From the NCBI GenBank assembly GCA_017303895.1, contig JAFLBF010000002.1, forward strand, positions 1 through 64,000: a DNA stretch of 64,000 nucleotides, given 5' to 3'. Positions 1 through 8,166 of the stretch are shown here, piece by piece. The notes beneath the pieces are model-generated. The model was not told the DNA's origin, made no database searches, and was given only the letters and a program-made list of their open reading frames with translations. Position 1 is the stretch's first letter. Each line of letters starts with the position of its first letter. Source of the DNA: Bacteroidota bacterium. Lineage in GTDB: Bacteria; Bacteroidota; Bacteroidia; 2-12-FULL-35-15. Both the position numbers and the translations under genes were made by a program.

Positions 1-2
1 CG

Positions 3-1772
3 GGTGGTCCCATCAGCATGTTAAACAATAATGTGCTGGGTAATTCCGATTTTTTAACGGGTGCTTTTCCTGCTGAATATGGAAATAAAACAGCTGCTGT
101 TTTTGATCTGAAATTAAGAAATGGAAACAATGAGAAACGTGAATTTACAGGGCAGATCGGGATCAATGGTTTGGAGCTGGGAGCAGAAGGTCCGATCTCA
201 AAAAAACAAGGCAGTTCGTATTTAGTGAACTATCGTTATTCAACACTTGAAATGTTTAATAAACTAGGAATTCGCTTTGGTGTTTCGGCAAGTCCTGAAT
301 ATCAGGATGTATCCTATAAAGTGAATGTACCCACTCAAAAAGCAGGAATATTTCAATTGTGGGGAATAGGGGGGACGAGTAAATTATCATTATTGGATAG
401 TGAGTTAAAGCCCGAAGATTGGAGTTACATTTCCAAAGGAGAAGATCTGGTCTTCAAAACAAGTATGGGTGCAACAGGTTTTTCTCACATGTATTTTTTT
501 AACCCTAAAGTATCAGGGAAGTTGAATTTATCTGTTTCCGGAACTCTGTTAGATGCTTATATTGATACCATTTCTCCGGTGGATAATTCCAAGTTCTTAG
601 ATCGAAAGAACAAATCGACAGAAGCAAATTATATTGCTAATTATACATTAACAGCAAAGATGAATGCCAAGCATTTATTCAAAGCAGGTGCTACCTATCA
701 ACTGATCTATTTTAATGCAGAATCGTATGTGTATTCAACCGATTACAATAAATACATTTATGACCTGAATGTAAAGAATTCTACGGCAGGATTGCTACAA
801 GGCTTTTTGCATTGGCAGTTCCGGCCAACCGATAAGATCACGGTGAATAGTGGATTACATTATCAGAATTTTTTACTCAACAACACATCTGCTGTGGAGC
901 CGCGCTTAGGGGCACGTTTCCAATTGAATAAAAAACAAAATTTAAGTATTGCCTATGGTATGCACAGTCAGATGCAGCCTACTATCTATTATTTTTATGA
1001 AACGTATATTCCTTTTGATAGCAGTTATTTTAGAAGCAACAGAAATTTGGACTTGAGTAAAAGTCAGCATGCCGTGTTGAGTTACGATTACAATTTTGCA
1101 AAAGATTTCCGGTTCAAACTGGAAACCTATTATCAGTACCTCTACAATATTCCCGTTCAGAAAAATTGGAATTCCTCCTTCAGTATGATGAATGTAGGAA
1201 ATGCATTGGAAGGTATTCCATTGGTAGATACTTTAGTGAATGAAGGTAATGGCGAGAATTACGGAGTGGAGTTGACATTAGAAAAATTCTTTAGCAATCA
1301 TTTTTATTTTTTGACAACCGTTTCATTGTATGATTCAAAGTATAAGGATAAAAATGGTGTTGTTCGTAATACGAGCTACAATGGAGGTTATGTGGGGAAT
1401 GCACTTGCAGGATATGAGTGGCAGCTCGGGAAAAGTAAGAACAAAGCATTTGCACTGGATCTGAAATATACACATGCAGGTGGAAACCGCTATACACCAA
1501 TTGACCTGGAATTGTCCAAATTAGCAGGAAAAGCCATTTATATCGATGATCAGGCGTTTTCTAAAAAGCAAAAAGATTACTCCCGTTTTGATATAAAAGT
1601 GTCGTATAAGACCAACCGTAAGCGAACTTCACAAAGTGTATTTTTTGTCGTGGAAAACATATTCAATACGCAAAATATTCTCCGGGAATCATACAACGAT
1701 GACTCGCAAAGCATCCAAAAAGAATACCAATTGGGCTTGTTCTATTACTTTGGATATCGGATCGAGTTTTAG
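3..1772 (+). CDS. TonB-dependent outer-membrane receptor, 3' part (5' end outside window)
   Basis: The frame is open to the left edge of the window, so the gene starts upstream and about 590 C-terminal residues are visible. The first residues (GGPISMLNNNVLGNSDFLTG, then FPAEYGN) look like the end of a TonB plug domain as found in Bacteroidota receptors that carry an N-terminal carboxypeptidase-like domain. The rest alternates short aromatic-rich strands as in a 22-stranded barrel and ends in YYFGYRIEF, a C-terminal aromatic typical of outer-membrane proteins. Such receptors import a substrate across the outer membrane using TonB energy; the substrate cannot be told from this part. It ends 55 bases before purB. 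Confidence 0.85.
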   Translation, partial: GGPISMLNNNVLGNSDFLTGAFPAEYGNKTAAVFDLKLRNGNNEKREFTGQIGINGLELGAEGPISKKQGSSYLVNYRYSTLEMFNKLGIRFGVSASPEYQDVSYKVNVPTQKAGIFQLWGIGGTSKLSLLDSELKPEDWSYISKGEDLVFKTSMGATGFSHMYFFNPKVSGKLNLSVSGTLLDAYIDTISPVDNSKFLDRKNKSTEANYIANYTLTAKMNAKHLFKAGATYQLIYFNAESYVYSTDYNKYIYDLNVKNSTAGLLQGFLHWQFRPTDKITVNSGLHYQNFLLNNTSAVEPRLGARFQLNKKQNLSIAYGMHSQMQPTIYYFYETYIPFDSSYFRSNRNLDLSKSQHAVLSYDYNFAKDFRFKLETYYQYLYNIPVQKNWNSSFSMMNVGNALEGIPLVDTLVNEGNGENYGVELTLEKFFSNHFYFLTTVSLYDSKYKDKNGVVRNTSYNGGYVGNALAGYEWQLGKSKNKAFALDLKYTHAGGNRYTPIDLELSKLAGKAIYIDDQAFSKKQKDYSRFDIKVSYKTNRKRTSQSVFFVVENIFNTQNILRESYNDDSQSIQKEYQLGLFYYFGYRIEF

Positions 1773-1793
1773 GTGCTGAACCTATATTTTTCT

Positions 1794-1801
1794 TATCTTC
1801 G
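1794..1801 (+). promoter_or_regulatory. Possible -7 element for purB
   Basis: TATCTTCG lies 26 bases before the purB start and matches the Bacteroidota -7 consensus TAnnTTTG at all but one position. No clear -33 TTG at the right spacing was seen, so this is a weak call. Confidence 0.3.
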
Positions 1802-1827
1802 TGCTTCATTTTTAATATGTAAAACAA

Positions 1828-3174
1828 ATGAGCACCCTAACAAAATTGAATGCCATTTCTCCTGTTGATGGACGTTACCGTAATACTACCGAAAAGCTGG
1901 CCGATTATTTTTCGGAAGCAGCATTGATCAAATACCGTGTTTTGGTAGAGATCGAATATTTTATTGCATTATGTGAATTGCCACTTCCACAATTAAAAGG
2001 TTTTGATAAAGCGTTATATCCTTCTTTAAGAAATATCTACAAGAATTTTTCAGAAGCGGATGCACAGCAGATAAAAGATATTGAGAAAACTACCAATCAT
2101 GATGTGAAAGCGGTGGAGTATTTTATCAAAGAGAAGTTGGATGGTTTGAAGATCGCTGATCAAAAAGAATTCATTCATTTTGGTTTAACATCTCAAGACA
2201 TTAATAATACGGCCATTCCCTATTCCGTAAAAGATGCCATGAACGAATGTTTGTTGCCTGTGTTGGAGGAAGTTGTTACAAAGTTAAATGCTTTAAGTGA
2301 AGAGTGGAAAGATGTATCCATGTTAGCACGTACACACGGGCAACCTGCTTCGCCTACCCGTTTAGGAAAAGAGATACAGGTTTTTGTTGCCCGTTTACAA
2401 TCACAAATTGTACAGTTAAAATTAGTTCCTTACGGAGCAAAGTTTGGTGGTGCTACCGGAAATATGAATGCACATCATGTAGCTTATCCGGAGATCAACT
2501 GGTTAGGTTTTGCCAATGATTTTGTAAACAAAACATTAGGATTGAGTCGTTCTTACCCAACCACTCAAATTGAGCACTACGATAATTTTGCAGCTTATTG
2601 CGATGCATTAAAACGTATCAATACGATTCTGATCGATCTTGACCGCGATGTCTGGACGTACATCTCTATGGATTATTTTAAGCAGAAGATCAAAGCTGGG
2701 GAGATCGGATCATCGGCCATGCCGCATAAAGTAAATCCGATCGATTTTGAAAATTCGGAAGGTAATTTAGGAATTGCGAATGCCATATTGGAACATCTTT
2801 CTGCGAAGCTTCCTATTTCACGTATGCAGCGCGATCTTACAGATTCAACTGTGTTGCGTAATGTAGGTGTGCCTTTGGCGCATAGCTTGATCGCCTATAA
2901 GTCATTGTTGAAAGGACTTGACAAATTGATCTTGAACAAAGAAGCATTTGAAAGAGATCTGGAAAATAACTGGGCAGTAGTGGCTGAAGCCATTCAAACG
3001 GTATTGCGTAGAGAAGGCTATCCAAAACCGTATGAAGCCTTAAAAGAATTGACCCGTACAAATACCCACATCACAAAAGATAGCATTGCTGTTTTTATTG
3101 ATGGCTTAAAAGTAAGTCACGAAATAAAAGCAGAATTGAAAAAGATCACACCATCTAACTACACCGGAATTTAA
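1828..3174 (+). CDS. purB: Adenylosuccinate lyase
   Basis: PurB cleaves SAICAR to AICAR and adenylosuccinate to AMP, releasing fumarate, in cytoplasmic purine synthesis. The 448 residues match the E. coli-type enzyme (about 456). The fumarase/aspartase superfamily signature is present as SSAMPHKVNP at residues 295-304, with Ser295 in the flexible catalytic loop position. TSQDINNTA and ARTHGQPA supply the two conserved His/Thr regions further upstream. The N-terminus (LNAISPVDGRY) is the usual family start. The stop is four bases before the next ATG, so the downstream lipoprotein gene is probably on the same transcript. Confidence 0.96.
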   Translation: MSTLTKLNAISPVDGRYRNTTEKLADYFSEAALIKYRVLVEIEYFIALCELPLPQLKGFDKALYPSLRNIYKNFSEADAQQIKDIEKTTNHDVKAVEYFIKEKLDGLKIADQKEFIHFGLTSQDINNTAIPYSVKDAMNECLLPVLEEVVTKLNALSEEWKDVSMLARTHGQPASPTRLGKEIQVFVARLQSQIVQLKLVPYGAKFGGATGNMNAHHVAYPEINWLGFANDFVNKTLGLSRSYPTTQIEHYDNFAAYCDALKRINTILIDLDRDVWTYISMDYFKQKIKAGEIGSSAMPHKVNPIDFENSEGNLGIANAILEHLSAKLPISRMQRDLTDSTVLRNVGVPLAHSLIAYKSLLKGLDKLILNKEAFERDLENNWAVVAEAIQTVLRREGYPKPYEALKELTRTNTHITKDSIAVFIDGLKVSHEIKAELKKITPSNYTGI

Positions 3175-3178
3175 TAAT

Positions 3179-4600
3179 ATGAAAAAATATTTTTGGTTTA
3201 TCGCTGCATCTTGTTTCGCTTTATTCTTAACGGCATGCTCTTCGGGGAATGAAAATGAGGGAAGTGTTGACAAAAAAGATTCTGTAATAGCTCAAAAAGA
3301 GGAATTCAAAAAAGCAGAGGTGATCGATCAGGTCACGATCAAGTTGAAGCCTGCAGAGAGCTATGCTTTATATGTTCCGAGTACATATGATCCTGCTAAA
3401 AAATATCCGTTGGTGCTTGCTTTTGATCCACATGCAGATGGCCGTTTACCTGTTTCACAATACAAGGAATTAGCGGAACGCTATGGTTATATCATTGCCG
3501 GATCGAACGTTTCCAAAAATGGTGTTTCCTGGGAGGATTCAAAGTTTATTGTCAATAATCTTTATACGGATGTGTTGCAACGTTTGTCTGTTGATTCTCA
3601 ACGGGTTTATATGATGGGCTTTTCGGGTGGTGCACGTATTGCCAATGGCGCTACCATTCTTCATAGTGGAATCGCAGGTGTAATATGTGCAGGTGCTGCA
3701 TATCCGGCTGTCAATTCAGAAAACCCTAGAAATAACTATGTGTTTTTAGGTATCGTTGGACTTGACGATTTTAACTACACAGAAATGCGCAAGTATGATC
3801 TGGTGGATCTGGCAGGACATAATTTAAAACATTCATTGATCACCTATAATGGCAAGCATGAATGGCCTCCTATGGAAATTATGAATGAAGGCTTTTTGTA
3901 TTTTGAATTTCAGAATATGCGAAAAGACCTGAAGAACAAAAACGATGCGTTGGTCAATCAATACTATCAGCCTAAACTGAAGGAGCTGGACTCATTAATG
4001 AATGGGAAGCATAGCTATGCAGCGTATCAATTATGTCGCAGAACCATTAACTTTTATGATGCTTTGGTAGATCTAAAGCCTTTTTATGATGCTTATAATA
4101 TTTTAAAAACAAATAAAGATGTTGATCAGGCTCTTCAGCAAAGTGAGAAACAAATGCAAGATGAGGATAAGTTGAAACAACAATATCTACAGTGTTTTCA
4201 GACAAAAGACGTTAGCTGGTGGCAAAAAGAAGTAAAAACACTTTCACAAAAAGCTCAAAATTCAAAAGATGATTTTGAGAAACATTCATCAGCCCGGATC
4301 TTATCATATTTAAGTTTGATCGCTTATATTCAAACCAATGGGGCTTTGGCACAAAACAATGTATTGGCTGCCGAACAAATGGTGAAGGTTTATCTGGTGG
4401 TGGATCCAAGCAATAATGAAGCACATTATTTAAATGCGATCGTTGCTGTAAAATCGAATAAGGTCAAAGAAGTTTATTCCTCTTTAAATAAAGCCATCGA
4501 GCTTGGGTTTAATGATAAAGGACGTTTGGAGAATGAAAGCTCTTTTGTTTCTCTAAAAGCGGAGAAAGAATTTCAAGATATCCTTGGAAAACTTAAATAA
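3179..4600 (+). CDS. Lipoprotein with alpha/beta-hydrolase domain and TPR-like C-terminus
   Basis: The 473-residue protein has a lipoprotein signal (LFLTAC, lipid-modified Cys20), so it should sit in the cell envelope. Residues about 50-250 look like an esterase of the PHB-depolymerase/LpqC type: YPLVLAFDPHADG, nucleophile elbow GFSGGARIA (Ser149), and a late GKHEWPP that could supply the catalytic His. The C-terminal half is helical, with a final segment (EAHYLNAIVAVKSNKVKEVY) like tetratricopeptide repeats. The substrate is unknown. It follows purB by four bases and ends at a strong terminator. The hydrolase fold is fairly secure; the function is not. Confidence 0.7.
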   Translation: MKKYFWFIAASCFALFLTACSSGNENEGSVDKKDSVIAQKEEFKKAEVIDQVTIKLKPAESYALYVPSTYDPAKKYPLVLAFDPHADGRLPVSQYKELAERYGYIIAGSNVSKNGVSWEDSKFIVNNLYTDVLQRLSVDSQRVYMMGFSGGARIANGATILHSGIAGVICAGAAYPAVNSENPRNNYVFLGIVGLDDFNYTEMRKYDLVDLAGHNLKHSLITYNGKHEWPPMEIMNEGFLYFEFQNMRKDLKNKNDALVNQYYQPKLKELDSLMNGKHSYAAYQLCRRTINFYDALVDLKPFYDAYNILKTNKDVDQALQQSEKQMQDEDKLKQQYLQCFQTKDVSWWQKEVKTLSQKAQNSKDDFEKHSSARILSYLSLIAYIQTNGALAQNNVLAAEQMVKVYLVVDPSNNEAHYLNAIVAVKSNKVKEVYSSLNKAIELGFNDKGRLENESSFVSLKAEKEFQDILGKLK

Positions 4601-4613
4601 CAAATATTATAAT

Positions 4614-4648
4614 AAAAAATCCCTGAATGTTTTATTCAGGGATTTTTT
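4614..4648. terminator. Bidirectional intrinsic terminator
   Basis: An eight-base-pair stem CCCTGAAT/ATTCAGGG with a five-base loop is flanked by an A run on the left and a T run on the right. It lies between the convergent hydrolase lipoprotein gene and pdhC and can work for both strands. Confidence 0.85.
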
Positions 4649-4672
4649 TATGGTTTGTTATTCTTATATCTT

Positions 4673-6292
4673 TTATATCGATCCGGCACCTAACATCAAT
4701 ACCGGATTTTCTAAATTGTGTTTTAATGTTTGTAGGAATGCTGAGCCTAACGCTCCGTCAACCACTCTGTGGTCGCAGGATAAGGTTACTTTCATAATAT
4801 TTCCTGGAACGATCTGGCCGTTCTTTACTACTGGTGTTTGTTTGATTCCACCAACAGCAAGGATACAAGCATCAGGAGGGTTAATAATGGCCGTGAATTC
4901 ATCAATGCCAAACATTCCTAAATTTGAAATAGTAAATGTATTTCCTTCCCAATCACTTGGTTGAAGTTTTTTCTCTTTTGCTTTCACAGCGTAGTTACGT
5001 ACCTCTGTTCCAATTTGTGTTAATGTTTTTCCATCGGCAAAACGAACAACAGGAACCAATAATCCTTCTTCCACTGCTACAGCTACTCCAATATGAATAT
5101 GATTGTTGTAACGGATACGGTCGCCCAGCCATGAAGAGTTGATCTTTGGATGTTTGCGCAAGCTCATGGCCACTGCTTTGATCACCATATCATTGAATGA
5201 TATTTTAATTCCGGCAACGGTATTGATCGCTTCACGTGCTTTGATCGCTTCATCCATATCAATTTCCATTGTTAAATAGAAATGTGGAGCAGAGAATTTG
5301 CTTTCACCTAATCTGCGTGCAATGGTTTTACGCATTTGTGAAACAGACTCTTCGGTGAAGCTTTCTACACCAACAAATGCAGGCATAGCACTTCCATTCG
5401 ATTTAAAATTATCGATGTCGCGTTTAACAATTCTTCCATGATCACCACTGCCTTTCAAGGCTGAAATGCTGATTCCTTTTTCTTCTGCTAGTTTTTTAGC
5501 TAGAGGCGAAATTTTTGTTCTGCTTCCATCAGATGCAACAGTAGCAGTTGCCGTTTGTGCAACAGCTTTTTTCTCAACAACAACTTCTGTTTTAGCAGCA
5601 GGTTTTGAATCTGCAACAGCTGCCGGAGCAGCAGAACGGTTAGCATCAGCAGCAACAATCGCAGCAACATCTTCGCCACCTTTTCCTAAGATAGCCAGGA
5701 TAGAATCTACAGGAGCTCCTTTGCCTTCTTGAACGCCAATGTGTAATAATACGCCATCCTGGAATGATTCAAATTCCATGGTGGCTTTATCAGTTTGTAT
5801 ATCCGCCAATAATTCGCCCGACTTTACTTTATCGCCTACTTTTTTATGCCATTTCGCAACAACCCCTTCGGTCATTGTATCGCTCAATTTAGGCATACGA
5901 ACTATTTGTACTGTATCAGGAATTTTTACCTCTGCTTTTTTTTCTGCAATAGGAGACTCAACTTTCGAACTTTCCAACGTTGAATTTTGAACTGCCGCTT
6001 TGCTATCTACTGCATTGCCTGCCTGAGATGCTAATAAAGCGGTGATATCTTCCCCTTCTTTTCCTAGAATAGCAAGGATAGAATCAACAGGTGCACCTTT
6101 TCCTTCATTCACACCAATGTGAAGTAATACACCATTTTGAAATGATTCAAATTCCATGGTAGCTTTATCGGTTTCGATCTCCGCCAATACTTCACCCGAT
6201 TTAACTTTATCACCCACTTTTTTATGCCACTTAGCAACAACCCCTTCGGTCATTGTATCACTTAATTTGGGCATGCGTACTATTTCAGCCAT
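4673..6292 (-). CDS. pdhC: Pyruvate dehydrogenase E2, dihydrolipoyl acetyltransferase
   Basis: E2 transfers the acetyl group from lipoamide to CoA and forms the core of the cytoplasmic pyruvate dehydrogenase complex. The 539 residues show two N-terminal lipoyl domains (residues 3-82 and 129-208, lipoyl lysines Lys43 and Lys169 in DKATMEFE), Ala/Pro-rich linkers, a peripheral subunit-binding domain at about 258-294, and the catalytic domain ending with HRVVDG (His508, Asp512). The two lipoyl domains are nearly identical in protein sequence but differ at many synonymous sites. It follows pdhA by 48 bases. No E1-beta gene is present nearby. Confidence 0.95.
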   Translation of the reverse strand: MAEIVRMPKLSDTMTEGVVAKWHKKVGDKVKSGEVLAEIETDKATMEFESFQNGVLLHIGVNEGKGAPVDSILAILGKEGEDITALLASQAGNAVDSKAAVQNSTLESSKVESPIAEKKAEVKIPDTVQIVRMPKLSDTMTEGVVAKWHKKVGDKVKSGELLADIQTDKATMEFESFQDGVLLHIGVQEGKGAPVDSILAILGKGGEDVAAIVAADANRSAAPAAVADSKPAAKTEVVVEKKAVAQTATATVASDGSRTKISPLAKKLAEEKGISISALKGSGDHGRIVKRDIDNFKSNGSAMPAFVGVESFTEESVSQMRKTIARRLGESKFSAPHFYLTMEIDMDEAIKAREAINTVAGIKISFNDMVIKAVAMSLRKHPKINSSWLGDRIRYNNHIHIGVAVAVEEGLLVPVVRFADGKTLTQIGTEVRNYAVKAKEKKLQPSDWEGNTFTISNLGMFGIDEFTAIINPPDACILAVGGIKQTPVVKNGQIVPGNIMKVTLSCDHRVVDGALGSAFLQTLKHNLENPVLMLGAGSI

Positions 6293-6340
6293 ATTTTAAT
6301 TTCGAATTTCGGAATTACGATTTTTTGATTTAAACTATAA

Positions 6341-7390
6341 TTATTCTACAATGTATGGATAATCATCTTGAACATATACATCTTTGTATAGTTCATCAGC
6401 AGTAGGATATGGGGACTCTTCACCAAACTGAACAGATTCTGCAACGATATCATCTACACGTTTTTCTATTGCTTCAATATCTGCATCTGTAGCCCATTTG
6501 TTTTTCTTAATGGTTGCTAACACTTTCTCGATCGGATCTTGTGCCTGATACTCTTTTACTTCATCTTTGGTTCTGTATGTTTGAGCATCACTCATAGAGT
6601 GTCCTTTGTAACGGTAGGTTTTCATTTCCAACAAAGTTGGACCATTTCCTTTGCGGGCATGAGCAACTGCTTCTTCAATAGCCTCATGAACAGCTTCTAC
6701 TGTCATTCCATCTACAGCTTTTGAAGGCATGTCGTATGCTAAGCCTAATTTCCAAAGATCATGAACATTAGAAGTACGTTCTACCGATGTTCCCATCGCA
6801 TAATTATTATTCTCAATAATGAAAATCACAGGTAATTTCCAAAGCATTGCCATATTGAATGCTTCGTGCAATGCGCCTTGACGGACAGCACCATCGCCCA
6901 TGTAACAAAGTGTTACCAGGTCGTTACCATTGTATTTATCAGCAAATGCAATTCCTGCACCTAACGGGATTTGACCACCTACGATCCCATGACCACCAAA
7001 GAAGTTGAATTCTTTAGAGAACATGTGCATCGACCCTCCTTTTCCTTTGGAGCATCCGGTAACTTTTGCCATCATTTCGGCCATTACATATTTTGGATGC
7101 ATGCCTCGTCCAATTGGATGCGCATGGTCGCGGTAAGCGGTGATCACTCTATCCTCTCTTCGTAGTACAGATTCTGCACCTGCTACCAATGCTTCCTGCC
7201 CGATATACAAGTGGCAAAAGCCTCTGATCTTTTGTTGGATATATAAGTGTCCTGTTTTTTCTTCGAATTTACGCATCAACAACATGGATTCATACCAGTT
7301 CATGTAGGTTTCCTTGCTGAATTTTGTGGCCGATTTGGAGTCGGTAGATGCTTTTTTACTTTTAGCTGCAACTTTTTCCATTTTCTTCAT
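6341..7390 (-). CDS. pdhA: Pyruvate dehydrogenase E1 component, alpha subunit
   Basis: E1 alpha pairs with E1 beta to decarboxylate pyruvate using thiamine diphosphate. The cofactor-binding motif begins GDGAVRQG (Gly165-Asp166-Gly167) and continues to ENNNYAMGTS; the phosphorylation-loop region reads YRYKGHSMSD. At 349 residues it has the usual length, preceded by a Lys/Ser/Ala-rich N-terminal extension of about 25 residues that may be disordered. The gene is transcribed with pdhC. The E1 beta gene must lie elsewhere. A TAAATTTG element at 7404-7411 could serve as its -7 box. Confidence 0.94.
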   Translation of the reverse strand: MKKMEKVAAKSKKASTDSKSATKFSKETYMNWYESMLLMRKFEEKTGHLYIQQKIRGFCHLYIGQEALVAGAESVLRREDRVITAYRDHAHPIGRGMHPKYVMAEMMAKVTGCSKGKGGSMHMFSKEFNFFGGHGIVGGQIPLGAGIAFADKYNGNDLVTLCYMGDGAVRQGALHEAFNMAMLWKLPVIFIIENNNYAMGTSVERTSNVHDLWKLGLAYDMPSKAVDGMTVEAVHEAIEEAVAHARKGNGPTLLEMKTYRYKGHSMSDAQTYRTKDEVKEYQAQDPIEKVLATIKKNKWATDADIEAIEKRVDDIVAESVQFGEESPYPTADELYKDVYVQDDYPYIVE

Positions 7391-7465
7391 AGTTTAGAGA
7401 AAACAAATTTAACGATAATATTGATATAAAACATCCATTTTCATGGATTGTTTAGCCTTCGAAAA

Positions 7466-7957
7466 TTAGGATTTTTTGAGCTCTTCAGCCTTGAACATGA
7501 AGGGTAAAAGATCAGAAATGCTCTTCACCACCCTTATTTTGCCTGTTTCACCGGCCAAAATGATCTTGATATTGGTTTTATAACGCATTTCATACTCGGC
7601 AATGGCCTGACGGCAGGCTCCGCAAGGGGATAAAGGTTCATTCACATGAAAGGTTTTTGATTTGCAGGTTACAGCAATTGCCTCAATTGGCACCTCCGGA
7701 TAATGGGCTCCTGCAGCATAGATCGCCACCCTTTCAGCACATAAACCGCTGGGATAAGCCACATTTTCCTGGTTGTTTCCTGTAACGATCTTTCCATTTT
7801 TCAGAAGCAAAGCGGCTCCCACATGAAATTGAGAATATGGTGCATAAGCCGAATCGGTAATGATCCTCGCCTGCTTCAGTAATTCCTGTTCTTGAGCACT
7901 TAATTCTTGCTCCGTATCATACTCCCAATAATCGATCTTGATCTCCTTTTTATTCAT
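7466..7957 (-). CDS. cdd: Cytidine deaminase
   Basis: The enzyme deaminates cytidine and deoxycytidine to uridine forms in pyrimidine salvage. The zinc site is complete: CAERVAIY supplies Cys73 and the catalytic Glu75, and PCGACRQ supplies Cys112 and Cys115. The 163 residues include about 25 extra N-terminal residues over the short tetrameric type. It lies 75 bases upstream of pdhA on the same strand and may share its transcript. A TATATTTG element at 7977-7984 is 19 bases upstream of the start and could be its -7 box. Confidence 0.93.
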   Translation of the reverse strand: MNKKEIKIDYWEYDTEQELSAQEQELLKQARIITDSAYAPYSQFHVGAALLLKNGKIVTGNNQENVAYPSGLCAERVAIYAAGAHYPEVPIEAIAVTCKSKTFHVNEPLSPCGACRQAIAEYEMRYKTNIKIILAGETGKIRVVKSISDLLPFMFKAEELKKS

Positions 7958-8092
7958 TTTTATGAATTTTAGACATCAAATATACTTCATTTGTATCAAA
8001 TGCTCTGTTTTATGTGAATCCGTTGTACCTCAAATCTCTCTGTCACATTTATAAATGTTCTAAATAAGATACCATTCTGAAAATAATTTTTT

Positions 8093-8151
8093 TTAACCAA
8101 GGGGTTAACATAAATTTAACGTCCAATAATAGTAGTTAACCTATTATTAAC
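8093..8151 (+). promoter_or_regulatory. Phased TTAAC boxes upstream of the CotH/VTC operon
   Basis: Five copies of TTAAC start at 8093, 8105, 8116, 8136 and 8147, with steps of 12, 11, 20 and 11 bases, close to one or two helix turns. The first two face each other as an inverted repeat TTAACC-aagg-GGTTAA (8093-8108). The last box ends 15 bases before the first start codon. It looks like a regulator-binding array, but no known regulator was recognised, and the DNA is AT-rich, so chance cannot be excluded. Confidence 0.4.
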
Positions 8152-8166
8152 TTTTAAAAAACAAAG

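Noticed and set aside
4584-4964. 126-codon plus-strand frame across the terminator and the end of pdhC
   Set aside because: It runs through a strong terminator hairpin and antisense to a conserved catalytic domain; no family likeness.
5690-6290. Lipoyl-domain repeat as a possible assembly artefact or recent DNA duplication
   Set aside because: Many synonymous differences separate the copies, so this is an old, normal feature of E2 proteins.
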